Counted from the first letter of the stretch, positions 17,026 through 25,883 are shown. The stretch: 64,000 bases of DNA from Variovorax sp. 770b2 (GCF_900115685.1 NZ_FOXJ01000002.1:124001-188000), one strand, 5' to 3'. Notes: generated by a model not told the origin, from the sequence alone. Made by a program: numbers and translations.

Positions 17026-18129
17026 ATGTCCACCCTTTTCGACCCCGTACAGGCCGGCGACCTGAAGCTCGCCAACCGCATCGTGATGGCGCCGCTGACG
17101 CGCAACCGCTCGCCCAACGCCGTGCCCCCCGAGCTCGCCGCCACCTACTACGCGCAGCGCGCCACCGCGGGCCTCCTGATCACCGAAGCCACCGCCATCA
17201 GCCACCAGGGCCAGGGCTATGCCGACGTGCCCGGCCTCTACGGCGCCGAACAGCTGGACGCCTGGAAGCGCGTGACCGACGCGGTGCACGCCAAGGACGG
17301 CAAGATCGTCGTGCAGCTCTGGCACGTGGGCCGCGTCTCGCACACCGAACTGCAACCCGATGGCGGAAAGCCCGTCGCCCCCTCGGCCATCACCGCCAAG
17401 ACCAAGACCGTGCTCATCAAGGGCGGCGTGCCGACCTTCGTGGAGACCTCCGAGCCGCGCGCACTCGATGCCGGTGAACTGCCGGGCATCGTTCATGCCT
17501 ATGCCATCGCGGCACGCAGCGCAGTGGAAACCGCCGGCTTCGACGGCGTCGAGGTGCACGGCGCCAACGGCTACCTGCTCGACCAGTTCCTGAAGGACGG
17601 CAGCAACAAGCGCACCGACGACTACGGCGGCCGCATCGAGAACCGCGCGCGCCTGCTGCTCGAAGCCACCCGCGCCGTGGTCGATGCGGTCGGTGGCGGC
17701 AAGACCGGCATCCGCCTGTCGCCCGTGACGCCCGCCAACGACGTGCACGACAGCAACCCGCAGCCGCTCTTCACCTACGTGGTCAAGCAGCTCGCGCAAC
17801 TGAACCTGGCCTACGTCCACATCATCGAGGGCGCCACCGGTGGCCCGCGCGAAATCGAGGACCGCCCCTTCGACTACGAAGCCCTCAAGGCCGCGTACCG
17901 CGAAGCCGGCGGCAAGGGCGCATGGATGGTCAACAACGGCTACGACAAGCCGCTGGCCGATGAAGCCGTCAAGGAAGGCGACGACCTCGTGGCCTTCGGC
18001 AAGCCCTTCATCTCGAACCCCGACCTGGTGCGGCGCCTGCGCGAGAACGCGCCGCTGAACGAGCTCGACAAGGCCACGATGTACGGCGGTGGCGCGAAGG
18101 GCTACACGGACTATCCGGCGCTCGGCTGA
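17026..18129 (+). CDS. Old Yellow Enzyme family alkene reductase (NemA-like)
   Basis: 367 residues, a complete OYE TIM barrel. FMN and substrate motifs: NRIVMAPLTRNRSPN near 19-33, VQLWHVGRVSH near 95-105, the pair in VEVHGANGYLLDQFL near 178-192, RTDDYGG near 200 and FGKPFISNPDLV near 325. NAD(P)H-dependent reduction of activated alkenes, nitro compounds or nitrate esters, typical of N-ethylmaleimide reductase. Starts 97 bp after the AtuA gene, so probably its own promoter. Confidence 0.89.
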   Translation: MSTLFDPVQAGDLKLANRIVMAPLTRNRSPNAVPPELAATYYAQRATAGLLITEATAISHQGQGYADVPGLYGAEQLDAWKRVTDAVHAKDGKIVVQLWHVGRVSHTELQPDGGKPVAPSAITAKTKTVLIKGGVPTFVETSEPRALDAGELPGIVHAYAIAARSAVETAGFDGVEVHGANGYLLDQFLKDGSNKRTDDYGGRIENRARLLLEATRAVVDAVGGGKTGIRLSPVTPANDVHDSNPQPLFTYVVKQLAQLNLAYVHIIEGATGGPREIEDRPFDYEALKAAYREAGGKGAWMVNNGYDKPLADEAVKEGDDLVAFGKPFISNPDLVRRLRENAPLNELDKATMYGGGAKGYTDYPALG

Positions 18130-18189
18130 CGTCCGGGGCCATGGCAAGATGCGGCGGACATTTCCAGTCCGCCACAGGAGAGAAACGCC

Positions 18190-18675
18190 ATGGCCCGCAT
18201 CGAGCAACGACTGGCCGCGCTCGGCCTCGTTCTTCCCCCGACGGTGACGCCGCCGCCCGGTGTCGTGCTGCCTTTCCGGTTCGTGCGGCTCGTCGGCCGC
18301 CGCGCGATCGTCTCGGGCCACGGCCCGCTCAACGCCGACGGCACCATCGCTGCGCCGCTGGGCAAGCTGGGGCGCGAAGTGAGCGTCGAGCAAGGCTATG
18401 CGGCGGCACGTCTCACCGCATTGGCGATGCTCGGCAGCCTGCAGCGCGCCCTCGGCGACCTCGACCGCATCGCCGCCTGGACGCGCGTGTTCGGCATGGT
18501 CGCCTCGGCGCCCGGCTTCGACAAGCAGCCGGCGGTGATCAACGGCTTCTCGGACCTCATCCTCGAACTCTTCGGGCCCGACATCGGCGCGCACGCGCGC
18601 AGTGCCGTGGGCATGGCGGAGCTGCCGTTCAACATCCCGGTCGAGATCGAGGGCGAGGTGGAGTTCGACGCGTGA
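18190..18675 (+). CDS. RidA family protein (YjgF/YER057c superfamily)
   Basis: 161 residues, of the longer RidA subgroup. Core features: VSGHGPLNADGTIAAPLGKLG near 39-59 and the C-terminal ARSAVGMAELPFNIPVEIEG, where the conserved Arg would contact the imine substrate. Classical RidA hydrolyses reactive enamine/imine intermediates from PLP enzymes; this subgroup's activity is not established. GGAGAGAAACGCC precedes the ATG. Its stop overlaps the GTG of the following acetyltransferase. Confidence 0.86.
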   Translation: MARIEQRLAALGLVLPPTVTPPPGVVLPFRFVRLVGRRAIVSGHGPLNADGTIAAPLGKLGREVSVEQGYAAARLTALAMLGSLQRALGDLDRIAAWTRVFGMVASAPGFDKQPAVINGFSDLILELFGPDIGAHARSAVGMAELPFNIPVEIEGEVEFDA

Positions 18676-19148
18676 GCGCCGCCGCACCGTGGGTGCTGAA
18701 ACGGGCCGACGCGGGCGATGCGGCATCCATCACCGCCTGCGCCGCCGAGGCCTTTCGCCACTACATTCCGCGCCTGGGCCTCACGCCGATTCCGATGACC
18801 AGGGACTACGGCGCCGCCATCGCCGATGCGCAGGTCTGGGTCGCCACGCAGCAGCACGAAACCATCGCCGCGCTGGTGCTCGATGTCACCGACGAAGGCT
18901 TCCTGATCGACGTGATCGCGGTGATGCCGCAGCACCAGGGCACCGGCGTCGGCCGCGCCCTGCTCGAGCTCGCCGAGCACGAGGCACTGCGGCAGGGCCA
19001 CGATTCGATCTACCTCTTCACCAACGAGAAGATGACCGAGAACCGCGCGCTCTACGAACGCATCGGCTATGTCGAATACAAGCGCCTCGCCCTCGCCGGG
19101 CGCACCCGCGTCTTCCTGCGCAAGCCCTTGAAGAACAAGAAGAAGTGA
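18672..19148 (+). CDS. GNAT family N-acetyltransferase
   Basis: 158 residues from the GTG at 18672, overlapping the RidA stop (GTGA). The acetyl-CoA-binding motif A is VIAVMPQHQGTGVGRALLELAEHEA near 86-110, and the C-terminal NRALYERIGYVEYKR matches motif B. Substrate unknown; the coupling to RidA suggests a shared metabolite-protection role, which is only a guess. Confidence 0.86.
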   Translation: MSAAAPWVLKRADAGDAASITACAAEAFRHYIPRLGLTPIPMTRDYGAAIADAQVWVATQQHETIAALVLDVTDEGFLIDVIAVMPQHQGTGVGRALLELAEHEALRQGHDSIYLFTNEKMTENRALYERIGYVEYKRLALAGRTRVFLRKPLKNKKK

Positions 19149-19153
19149 CCGCC

Positions 19154-19915
19154 ATGCAGCTCGCCCGCATTCACCACGTCGCCATCATCTGCGCCGACTA
19201 CGCCAGGTCGAAGCGCTTCTACACCGAGGTGCTCGGCCTGCGTGTGGTCGCCGAGAACTACCGCGCCGCGCGCGCTTCGTACAAGCTCGATCTCGCTCTG
19301 CCGGACGGTTCGCAGATCGAGCTGTTCTCGTTTCCCGAAGCGCCCGCGCGTCCCACGCGGCCCGAGGCGCAGGGGTTGCGGCACCTGTCCTTCGAGGTGC
19401 ATGACGTGCAGGCCGCAGCCGATGAACTCGCGGCGCAAGGCGTCGCGGTGGAGCCGCTGCGCATCGACGAATACACGGGCCGGCGCTTCACTTTCTTTGC
19501 CGACCCCGACGGCCTTCCGCTCGAACTCTACGAAGCCGAGCCTTCCGAAGACCTCGACGCGCTGCTGCTGAAACTCGAAGGCGCGCTGCATCTGCGCGAG
19601 GTGCGATCCAGTGCCGCGCAGCTGGAGGAATTGCTCGATGACGACTTTCACGAACTCGGTGTGTCGGGGATCGAATGGACGCGGCCCGCGATCGTCGAGG
19701 CACTGCGCGGCGAAGCCTTCTCGGAGCGAACGATCTCGGACTTCCGCGTGCAACGCATGGCGCCCGATGTGGCGCTGGTCACCTACCGCGCACACCGTGC
19801 CGCGACACCCGAGCGCCCCGCTGCCGATTCGCTTCGCAGTTCGCTGTGGCGACTGCGGCGCGGCAGATGGCGCATGGCGCTCCACCAGGGCACGCCGCTG
19901 CCGACACAGCCCTAG
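19154..19915 (+). CDS. VOC-family (YaeR-like) / DUF4440 fusion protein
   Basis: 253 residues in two parts. Residues 1-127 are a glyoxalase/VOC domain of the YaeR type (MQLARIHHVAIICADYARS, LRHLSFEVHDVQAAADEL, RRFTFFADPDGLPLELYEA; metal ligands near His8, Glu57, His76 and Glu123). Residues about 130-250 look like a DUF4440/SnoaL-like cone domain (LEELLDDDFHELGVSG, GEAFSERTISDFRVQRM, SSLWRLRRGRWRMALHQGTPL). YaeR itself is about 130 residues. Short gap after the GNAT gene, so last of a RidA-GNAT-VOC operon. Its stop codon overlaps the opposite-strand stop of the histidine kinase. Confidence 0.8.
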   Translation: MQLARIHHVAIICADYARSKRFYTEVLGLRVVAENYRAARASYKLDLALPDGSQIELFSFPEAPARPTRPEAQGLRHLSFEVHDVQAAADELAAQGVAVEPLRIDEYTGRRFTFFADPDGLPLELYEAEPSEDLDALLLKLEGALHLREVRSSAAQLEELLDDDFHELGVSGIEWTRPAIVEALRGEAFSERTISDFRVQRMAPDVALVTYRAHRAATPERPAADSLRSSLWRLRRGRWRMALHQGTPLPTQP

Positions 19916-21291
19916 GCGACCTCGCCGAACGCGACGCTCACGCGCAGGCCCGTGGGCTCGGCCGCTTCGAGCCGCAGCTCGGCCCCCAGCAACTCGGCAT
20001 AGCGCGACACGATCGACAGCCCCAGTCCCGAGCCCTGCCCCAGCTTCTGCCCGGCAGGGCCCTGCGCCCAGCGCTGCATCAGGTCGCGCTGCGCCTCGAT
20101 CGGAATGCCGGGCCCGTCGTCGATCACGCTCAGCGTGCGCCCTGCGAGCTCCACCGTGATCGTGCGGCCACCATAGCGCAGCGCGTTGTCGATGAGGTTG
20201 TCCAGGATGCCTTCGACCAGCGCTTCGTTGGCCATCACGACCACGCCGTCATCCAGGCCTCGCGCGCCGAGGTCCACGCCCCGCGCATCCGCGCGCGCCA
20301 GGTGGCGCAGCACCGTCTGCTCGGCCAATGCATCCAGGTGCACCGGCGCACGTGCCAGGCTCGTGCGCGCTTCCTCGGCCAGCGCGAGTGCGAGCAGCTG
20401 GTCGATCAGGTGGCTCGCGCGCGCCTGGCGCTCCGACACGCGCTCCAGCTGCTCGCGCCAGACCGCGGTGTCGTGCTGCGCCAGGCCGTACTCGGCCAGC
20501 GCGCGGATGCCCGCGAGCGGCGTGCGCAATTCATGCGCCACGTTGCCCACGAACTCGCGTTGCGCCTGCACGCTGTGGCCCAGCCGCTCGAACAGCGAAT
20601 TGACCGCGTTGCCCAGGCGTTGCAGCTCGCGCGAGGTCTGCGCCACCGCCACCGGCGAGAGATCGCGCACGTCGCGCCGGTCGAGCGCGCGCTGCAGGTC
20701 GCCCAGCGGCCGCAGGTCGCTGCGGATGCCGTACCAGAGCCACACGGCCAGCAGCACCAGGAGCAGGATCTGCGGCGCCAGTGCAAAGCCCAGCAGCTGC
20801 CGCACGAGCGCCGTGCGGCTGAGCGTGGTCTGTGCAATCACCACGCGGTAGGGCATGGCGATGCCAGGTTCCGCGTCGTGTTCGAGCGTCACCGCGCGCA
20901 TGGACTTGCCCTGGTAGGTCACGTCGGAGAACCGATAGCGCGCGCCACCCGCAGGCAGCGGCGCCTGCAACTCCGATTCGCCCGAGATGAGCGAACCGTC
21001 GAGCCGCTGCACCGAGAAGTGGACCTTGTCGATCTGGTCGAAGAGCACCGTGGCCACTTCGCGCGGCGTGAGCAGGAGCTCGATGCCGCGCTCGCCCGCC
21101 TGCACGTTGGCCGACAGCGCATACGCATCGTCGAGCATGCCGCGATCGAAAGCCTGTTCGGAAAAGTAGTTGGCGATGACCAGCGCGATCACCGCGCCGA
21201 GCATCCACGTGAGTGCCAGCGGCACCAGCACGTTGCGCAGGACCCGCCGCGTGAGCGACGGTGCGATCGGGGGAACGGTGCCTTCCGTCAC
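19912..21291 (-). CDS. Two-component sensor histidine kinase (TctE/QseC-like)
   Basis: 459 residues, GTG start at 21291 overlapping the end of the response-regulator gene. TM1 near 14-40, periplasmic region about 42-165 (a 2CSK_N-like sensor), TM2 near 168-190, then a HAMP-like linker. The phosphoacceptor His lies in GNVAHELRTPLAGIRALAE (about 245-263); ATPase boxes NLIDNALRYGG, VIDDGPGIP and GSGLGLSIV follow. The ligand is unknown; TctE relatives sense tricarboxylates. Divergent from the lipid-type cluster at 22116, a possible target. Confidence 0.88.
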   Translation of the reverse strand: MTEGTVPPIAPSLTRRVLRNVLVPLALTWMLGAVIALVIANYFSEQAFDRGMLDDAYALSANVQAGERGIELLLTPREVATVLFDQIDKVHFSVQRLDGSLISGESELQAPLPAGGARYRFSDVTYQGKSMRAVTLEHDAEPGIAMPYRVVIAQTTLSRTALVRQLLGFALAPQILLLVLLAVWLWYGIRSDLRPLGDLQRALDRRDVRDLSPVAVAQTSRELQRLGNAVNSLFERLGHSVQAQREFVGNVAHELRTPLAGIRALAEYGLAQHDTAVWREQLERVSERQARASHLIDQLLALALAEEARTSLARAPVHLDALAEQTVLRHLARADARGVDLGARGLDDGVVVMANEALVEGILDNLIDNALRYGGRTITVELAGRTLSVIDDGPGIPIEAQRDLMQRWAQGPAGQKLGQGSGLGLSIVSRYAELLGAELRLEAAEPTGLRVSVAFGEVA

Positions 21292-21977
21292 ACCTCGGCT
21301 TCGAGCAGGTAGCCGATGCCGCGCAGCGTGCGGATGCTCGCGCCCGTGCCCAGCAGCTTCTTGCGCAGGCGCGAGATGAAGGCCTCGAGCGCGTTGTCGC
21401 CCAGCGACTCGTCGAAGCTGGAGAGCTTGTCCGACAGCGCCCGCTTGCTGACCGTGCGGCCCGGCGGGCTCATCAGTTCCCACAGCACCTCGAACTCGCG
21501 CGCGGGCAGGTCGAGCGGACCGCCCGCGGTTGAGAAGCGGCGCGCCTTGCGGTCCAGCTTCAACTGGCCGAGCAGCACGATGTCTTCGGTGCCCTTGGCG
21601 CGTCGCACGAGGGCACGCAGGCGCGCCTCGACTTCGGCGAGATCGAAGGGCTTGCCCAGGTAGTCGTCGGCACCCGCATCCAGGCCTGCGATGCGCTCCT
21701 CGGTGCGGCCGCGCGCGGTGAGCACGAGCACCGGCGTGCGGTCGCCGCGCGCGCGTGCCTGTCGCAGCGCAGTGAGGCCGCTCGCCAATCCACTGGTGGG
21801 GCTCGCGGTGGCCGGCAGGTTGAGGTCGAGCAGCACCGCGTCGAAGGGTTGCACGCGCCAGAGGTGGTCGGCGTCTTCGACGTTGGTCGACACGTCGACC
21901 CGGTGGCCCGCGTCCGCCAGGCTGCGCAGCATCACATCGCGCAGGACGGCGTCATCTTCGACAAGCAGGATTCGCAT
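21288..21977 (-). CDS. OmpR-family response regulator (partner of the kinase at 19912)
   Basis: 229 residues from the ATG at 21977 (MRILLVEDDAVLRDVM). Receiver domain with acidic pocket EDD near 7-9, phospho-Asp in DAVLLDLNLPA near 51, and Lys in DDYLGKPFD near 108. The C-terminal winged helix (about 135-228) ends in ISRLRKKLLGTGASIRTLRGIGYLLE. The receiver has a small insertion (TASPTSGLASG) after the phospho-Asp loop. Upstream, 138 bp separate it from the divergent hydrolase gene. Confidence 0.9.
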   Translation of the reverse strand: MRILLVEDDAVLRDVMLRSLADAGHRVDVSTNVEDADHLWRVQPFDAVLLDLNLPATASPTSGLASGLTALRQARARGDRTPVLVLTARGRTEERIAGLDAGADDYLGKPFDLAEVEARLRALVRRAKGTEDIVLLGQLKLDRKARRFSTAGGPLDLPAREFEVLWELMSPPGRTVSKRALSDKLSSFDESLGDNALEAFISRLRKKLLGTGASIRTLRGIGYLLEAEV

Positions 21978-22115
21978 GATGGTGGGGGGGTGGAAGTGTG
22001 AAGAGTTGCTGAATGAATGGGTCAGGGGCCGGTCAGTAGCTCCACACGATAGTCGTTGCATGAGCATACGACAGCAGCATGAAACCAGGGCCATTTTCAT
22101 GGCCGGCGCCACACG

Positions 22116-22976
22116 ATGAGCGCACGCGATTCCTCCGATCAGCTGAGCATGGTGCCGCGCGAGGTGCAACGCACCGCGGTGGTCCTGCTGCATGGTTTAT
22201 GCAGCACGCCTGACGAGTTGCTGACCGTGCAATCGGCGTTGCGCGCCCGGGGGTATGCGGTGCACCCGCTGTCGATCGATGGCTACTCGTTCGATGCCAA
22301 TGCGCCGCTGCAGCATGCCGCGCCGTACGAGCGCTGGCTCGATGCCATCCAGGCCGAGGTCAAGGCGCTGCGCGCGCAGCACGACCGGGTGATGCTGGTC
22401 GGCATCTCGGCCGGCTCCTCGCTCGCGCTGGGCGCGGCCATCCGCTGCGGGCGCGACGTCGATGCGCTGGTGCTCATGTCGACCACGCTGCGCTTCGATG
22501 GCTGGGCGATTCCGCGCACGCAGTTCCTTTTGCCGCTGGCCTTCTACACGCCGCTCGGGCGCCTCTGGCAATACCGCGAACGCCCGCCCTACGGCGTGAA
22601 GAACGAACGCGTGCGCGCCTGGATCGAGCGCGAGCTGCGCCACCGCAAGATCTCGCGCGCCGGCAGCTCGGTGATCGGCGTGGGCCACCTGCGCGAACAC
22701 GACCGTCTGATCCGCCACGTGCGGCGCAACCTGAACGCCGTGCAATGCGACAACGTGCTCGCGCTGCATGCCCAGCAGGACGAGGTGGCCAGCGTGGCCA
22801 ACCTGGACATCCTCGCGCGGGGCCTGCGCTGCCGCGCATTCCGCACCGTGGTCGTGGCCAACAGCTACCACATGATCACGATCGACAACGACCGCCAGCA
22901 GGTCGTGCGCGAAACCGTGTCGTTCGCCGACGCGGTCGCGCATGGGACGATGCCCGAGCATCCCCTGTACGCATGA
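22116..22976 (+). CDS. Alpha/beta hydrolase (serine aminopeptidase/lysophospholipase-like)
   Basis: 286 residues. VLLHGLCSTPDEL near 23-35 gives the oxyanion turn, Ser98 is the nucleophile in VGISAGSSLALG, Asp lies in HAQQDEVAS near 217, and His in NSYHMITIDND near 249. No signal peptide, so cytoplasmic. First gene of a plus-strand group with acyl carrier protein, ketosynthase and a fatty-acid-hydroxylase-like enzyme; an acyl-thioesterase or lysophospholipase role in that pathway is plausible but inferred. Confidence 0.86.
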   Translation: MSARDSSDQLSMVPREVQRTAVVLLHGLCSTPDELLTVQSALRARGYAVHPLSIDGYSFDANAPLQHAAPYERWLDAIQAEVKALRAQHDRVMLVGISAGSSLALGAAIRCGRDVDALVLMSTTLRFDGWAIPRTQFLLPLAFYTPLGRLWQYRERPPYGVKNERVRAWIERELRHRKISRAGSSVIGVGHLREHDRLIRHVRRNLNAVQCDNVLALHAQQDEVASVANLDILARGLRCRAFRTVVVANSYHMITIDNDRQQVVRETVSFADAVAHGTMPEHPLYA

Positions 22977-23017
22977 GTTCGCAAGAACGACGAACACACC
23001 TGAAAGGAACACCGCCC

Positions 23018-23299
23018 ATGTCCTCGCCCACCTTCAACAGCATCGCGACGATCCTGGAGACCGACTTCAAGCTCGATCGCAGCGCCATCTCGCCGGCCAC
23101 CGTGCTGACCGACCTCGGTCTCGATTCGCTCGCGTTGATGGAGTTCGTCTTCGCGGTGGAGGACGCCTTTCACCTGCGCATTCCCGAGGACCGGCTCGAT
23201 CCGCGCGAGGCCGGCATCACGCTGCAGCGCCTGTGCGAGGTGATCGACACCGAGAGCAGCGGCGTGGCCGCGCCTTCCGCCGAAGCGGCCCACGCATGA
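23018..23299 (+). CDS. Acyl carrier protein (phosphopantetheine-binding)
   Basis: 93 residues from the ATG at 23018 (GAAAGGAA upstream). A four-helix carrier protein with the phosphopantetheine attachment site in DLGLDSLALMEF, Ser37. Acidic helix II follows as in fatty-acid ACPs. It is not the housekeeping acpP, which is shorter and sits with fabD/fabF; here it belongs to a specialised pathway with the downstream ketosynthase. Its stop overlaps the start of a 26-codon mini-ORF leading to that gene. Confidence 0.9.
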   Translation: MSSPTFNSIATILETDFKLDRSAISPATVLTDLGLDSLALMEFVFAVEDAFHLRIPEDRLDPREAGITLQRLCEVIDTESSGVAAPSAEAAHA

Positions 23300-23376
23300 G
23301 CGCCGTGCCGGGCCGCCCCAAGCAAGCTCGCTCCCGCTTGGCGGGAAGGCGCGCAGCGCCAAGGGTGCACCAATGA
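23296..23376 (+). other. 26-codon relay mini-ORF bridging ACP and ketosynthase genes
   Basis: ATG at 23296 overlaps the ACP stop (ATGA) and its own TGA (23374-23376) overlaps the ketosynthase ATG at 23373. The peptide (MSAVPGRPKQARSRL...) is Arg/Pro-rich with no domain. The DNA contains small hairpins (CGCTTGGCG region, GGCGCGCAGCGCC) and resembles an inserted repeat that keeps the coupling frame. It may act only as a translational relay. Confidence 0.45.
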
Positions 23377-24674
23377 GCAGCGGCGCCGCGCACGCCGTGC
23401 TGGCCGCCTCCGCGGCGCGTGCCGCATCGGCCCCCGTTCGCGTGAGCGGCATGGGCTTCGTCACGCCCATCGGCCGCACCGTGGAGGCCTTCGACGAGGC
23501 GCTCTTCGCCGGCCGTTCGGCGGTGCGCGCGCAGACGCTCGAGATCAAGGGCATGGACCCGATGTCGCTGGCCGTGGCCGCGTGCGATTTCGATTCGAAC
23601 GGCGTGCGCAGCACCTCGCGCCTGCCGCTGGACCGCGGCACGGCGATGGCGCTCGCCGCCGCGCAGGACGCGGCCGCACAGGCCGGGCTCGGTGCCGACA
23701 GCGTCGACCCCGAACGCCTTGGCATCTTCTGGGGCAGCGGCCTCGCGGGCGCGGGCGCCTTCGACACCACGACCAGCGCGCTCTATGGCGAGCAGAAGCG
23801 CATGCGCCCGACGACCGTGCTCACCGTGATGCCGAACGCGGCAGTGGCAGAGCTCGCGCTGCACTTCGGCGCGCGCGGTTCGGCCATTGCCTATGCATGT
23901 GCCTGCGCCTCCTCAGCCGTGGCCATCGGCGAGGCGATGCGCGCCATCCGCGGCGGCTGGATCGACGTTGCCATCGTCGGCGGCCACGACGCCATGCTCA
24001 CGCCCGGCGTGATGGCCAGCTGGCACGCGATGCGCGTGATGGCACCGCCACCGGCCGATGCGCCGTCGTCCGCCTGCCGGCCTTTCTCCGGCGACCGCGC
24101 GGGCTTTGCCATCGGCGAGGGCGCAGCGGCGCTGGTGATCGAATCCGAAGCGCACGCGCAGGCGCGCGGCGTCACCGGAAATGGGGGAACGCCCTTCGTG
24201 CTCGCTGGCTACGCCACCAACTGCGACGGCACGCACATCACCAACCCCGACAGCGCCGGCCAGGTGCGCGCCATGCGCGCAGCGTTGCGCGATGCTGGCA
24301 TCGAGGCCTCGGACATCGGCCACATCAACGCGCACGGCACTGCCACGTCGGCCGGCGATGCGGCCGAAGCCGCATCGATCCGCGAGGTGTTCGGCAATGC
24401 CACGCCCGTGAGCGCCACCAAGGCGATCCACGGCCACGTGCTTGGCGGCGGCGGCGCCATCGAGCTCATTGTCGCATTGCGTGCACTGGCGCGCGAAGCC
24501 TTGCCACCCATCGCGAACCTGCAAACGCCCGATGCCGCTTTCGATCTCGACTTCGTGCGCGGCGAAGCGCGCAGTGCCAAGGGCATCCGCTACGCGCTCT
24601 CCAACTCATTCGCTTTCGGCGGCACCAACGCGGTGATCGTGGCCGGCCTTTCTTCGGATGCGACTGGTCGCTGA
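23373..24674 (+). CDS. Beta-ketoacyl-ACP synthase (FabF-like, specialised)
   Basis: 433 residues of the FabB/FabF thiolase fold. The catalytic triad is recognisable: Cys178 in AYACACASSAVAIG, His in NAHGTATSAGDA near 312, and His in KAIHGHVLGGGGAIE near 350. The C-terminal NSFAFGGTNAVIV is diagnostic. It would condense an acyl group with malonyl-ACP, using the carrier protein encoded upstream. Moderately divergent from housekeeping FabF (extra N-terminal 20 residues, altered KGMDPMSL region), consistent with a secondary lipid pathway. Followed 34 bp later by the desaturase/hydroxylase gene. Confidence 0.9.
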   Translation: MSSGAAHAVLAASAARAASAPVRVSGMGFVTPIGRTVEAFDEALFAGRSAVRAQTLEIKGMDPMSLAVAACDFDSNGVRSTSRLPLDRGTAMALAAAQDAAAQAGLGADSVDPERLGIFWGSGLAGAGAFDTTTSALYGEQKRMRPTTVLTVMPNAAVAELALHFGARGSAIAYACACASSAVAIGEAMRAIRGGWIDVAIVGGHDAMLTPGVMASWHAMRVMAPPPADAPSSACRPFSGDRAGFAIGEGAAALVIESEAHAQARGVTGNGGTPFVLAGYATNCDGTHITNPDSAGQVRAMRAALRDAGIEASDIGHINAHGTATSAGDAAEAASIREVFGNATPVSATKAIHGHVLGGGGAIELIVALRALAREALPPIANLQTPDAAFDLDFVRGEARSAKGIRYALSNSFAFGGTNAVIVAGLSSDATGR

Positions 24675-24708
24675 AGATTCGCTGAAGGCTTGCTGAAAAA
24701 AGAACGCG

Positions 24709-25836
24709 GTGCATCGGCTGGTCGTTCTCGTCGTGCCCGTGTTCGCATTGCTCATGGCGTGCGAGTTCGCGTGGGGCTGGTTCAAGCGCCGCAACACCTA
24801 CCGCTTCAGCGACACGCTCGGCAGCTTGAGCCAGGGACTGCTGAGCCAGGCGCTCGCAGTGTGCACGCAGCTCTTCCAGATCGGCCTCTACGCGATGGTC
24901 TGTCCGGTCGTCGCGATCTGGACGCGGCCCACCTTCTGGGACAGCGCCATCGGCTGGATCGTCGCGGTGCTGCTGTTCGACTTCTGCGACTACTGGCTGC
25001 ACCGCGCGGGCCACGAGTCGGCGGTGTTCTGGGCCGCGCACTCGGTGCACCACCAGAGCCAGCAGTTCAACTTCTCCACCGCACTGCGGCAGGAGAGCAT
25101 GGTCGCCTTCCTGGGCTGGGCCTTCTACCTGCCGATGGCAGTCGTCGGCGTGCCGCCCGAGCAGTTCGGCATCGCAGGGCTCATCGTGCTGGTCTACCAG
25201 TTCTGGATCCACACCGAGCACATCGGCAAGCTCGGCTGGTTCGACCGCGTGTTTTCCTCGCCCTCGAACCATCGCGTGCACCACGCGGTGAACGACGGCT
25301 ATGTGGACCGCAACTACGGCGGCATGCTCGTGGTGTGGGACCGCATGTTCGGCACCTTTGCCGAAGAGAACGAGCGCTGCATCTACGGCACGCGCAAGGC
25401 GCTCGCGAGCTTCGATCCGCTGCGGGCGATCCTCGGGCCGTATGCGCCGCTGCTGCGCGACAGCTGGCACACGCGCCAATGGCGCGACAAGCTCGCGGTG
25501 TGGTTCAAGCCGCCGGGCTGGCGGCCGGCCGATGTGGCGGCGCGCTTTCCGCAAGCGCAGTTCTCGCTCGACGAGGCGATGCACATCCACGATCCGGCGC
25601 TGACCCGCGCGCAGGTCGTCTCGGCATCGGTCCACTTCATCGGATGGATCGGTGTGACGCTTGCCTTTCTGTGGGGCGCTGACGATATCGCGTTCCGGGC
25701 CGGGCTTGAAATTCTTGCGCTGGCCGTCGCAGGTTTCTGGACCATCGGCGCGGTGCTGGATTCGCGCATTCGCCTGCGATGGGCCTGGTGCATTCAATGC
25801 GCGTTGCTGGCGTTCTCGATGGTGCTGATGGCCTGA
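24709..25836 (+). CDS. Sterol desaturase/fatty acid hydroxylase superfamily protein
   Basis: 375 residues with a GTG start. Membrane di-iron oxygenase: hydrophobic helices near 1-20, 45-65 and 80-98, and the histidine clusters HRAGHE (about 103-108), HSVHH (about 116-120) and HRVHH (about 197-201). Two further hydrophobic segments near the C-terminus (about 307-365). The family hydroxylates or desaturates fatty acyl or sterol chains with O2. Position behind hydrolase-ACP-ketosynthase suggests it modifies their acyl product. Product unknown. Confidence 0.88.
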   Translation: MHRLVVLVVPVFALLMACEFAWGWFKRRNTYRFSDTLGSLSQGLLSQALAVCTQLFQIGLYAMVCPVVAIWTRPTFWDSAIGWIVAVLLFDFCDYWLHRAGHESAVFWAAHSVHHQSQQFNFSTALRQESMVAFLGWAFYLPMAVVGVPPEQFGIAGLIVLVYQFWIHTEHIGKLGWFDRVFSSPSNHRVHHAVNDGYVDRNYGGMLVVWDRMFGTFAEENERCIYGTRKALASFDPLRAILGPYAPLLRDSWHTRQWRDKLAVWFKPPGWRPADVAARFPQAQFSLDEAMHIHDPALTRAQVVSASVHFIGWIGVTLAFLWGADDIAFRAGLEILALAVAGFWTIGAVLDSRIRLRWAWCIQCALLAFSMVLMA

Positions 25837-25883
25837 AACGCAGTCGCTAAGCTCGGCGCTTCCATCGCTCCAGGACTTTCGCC

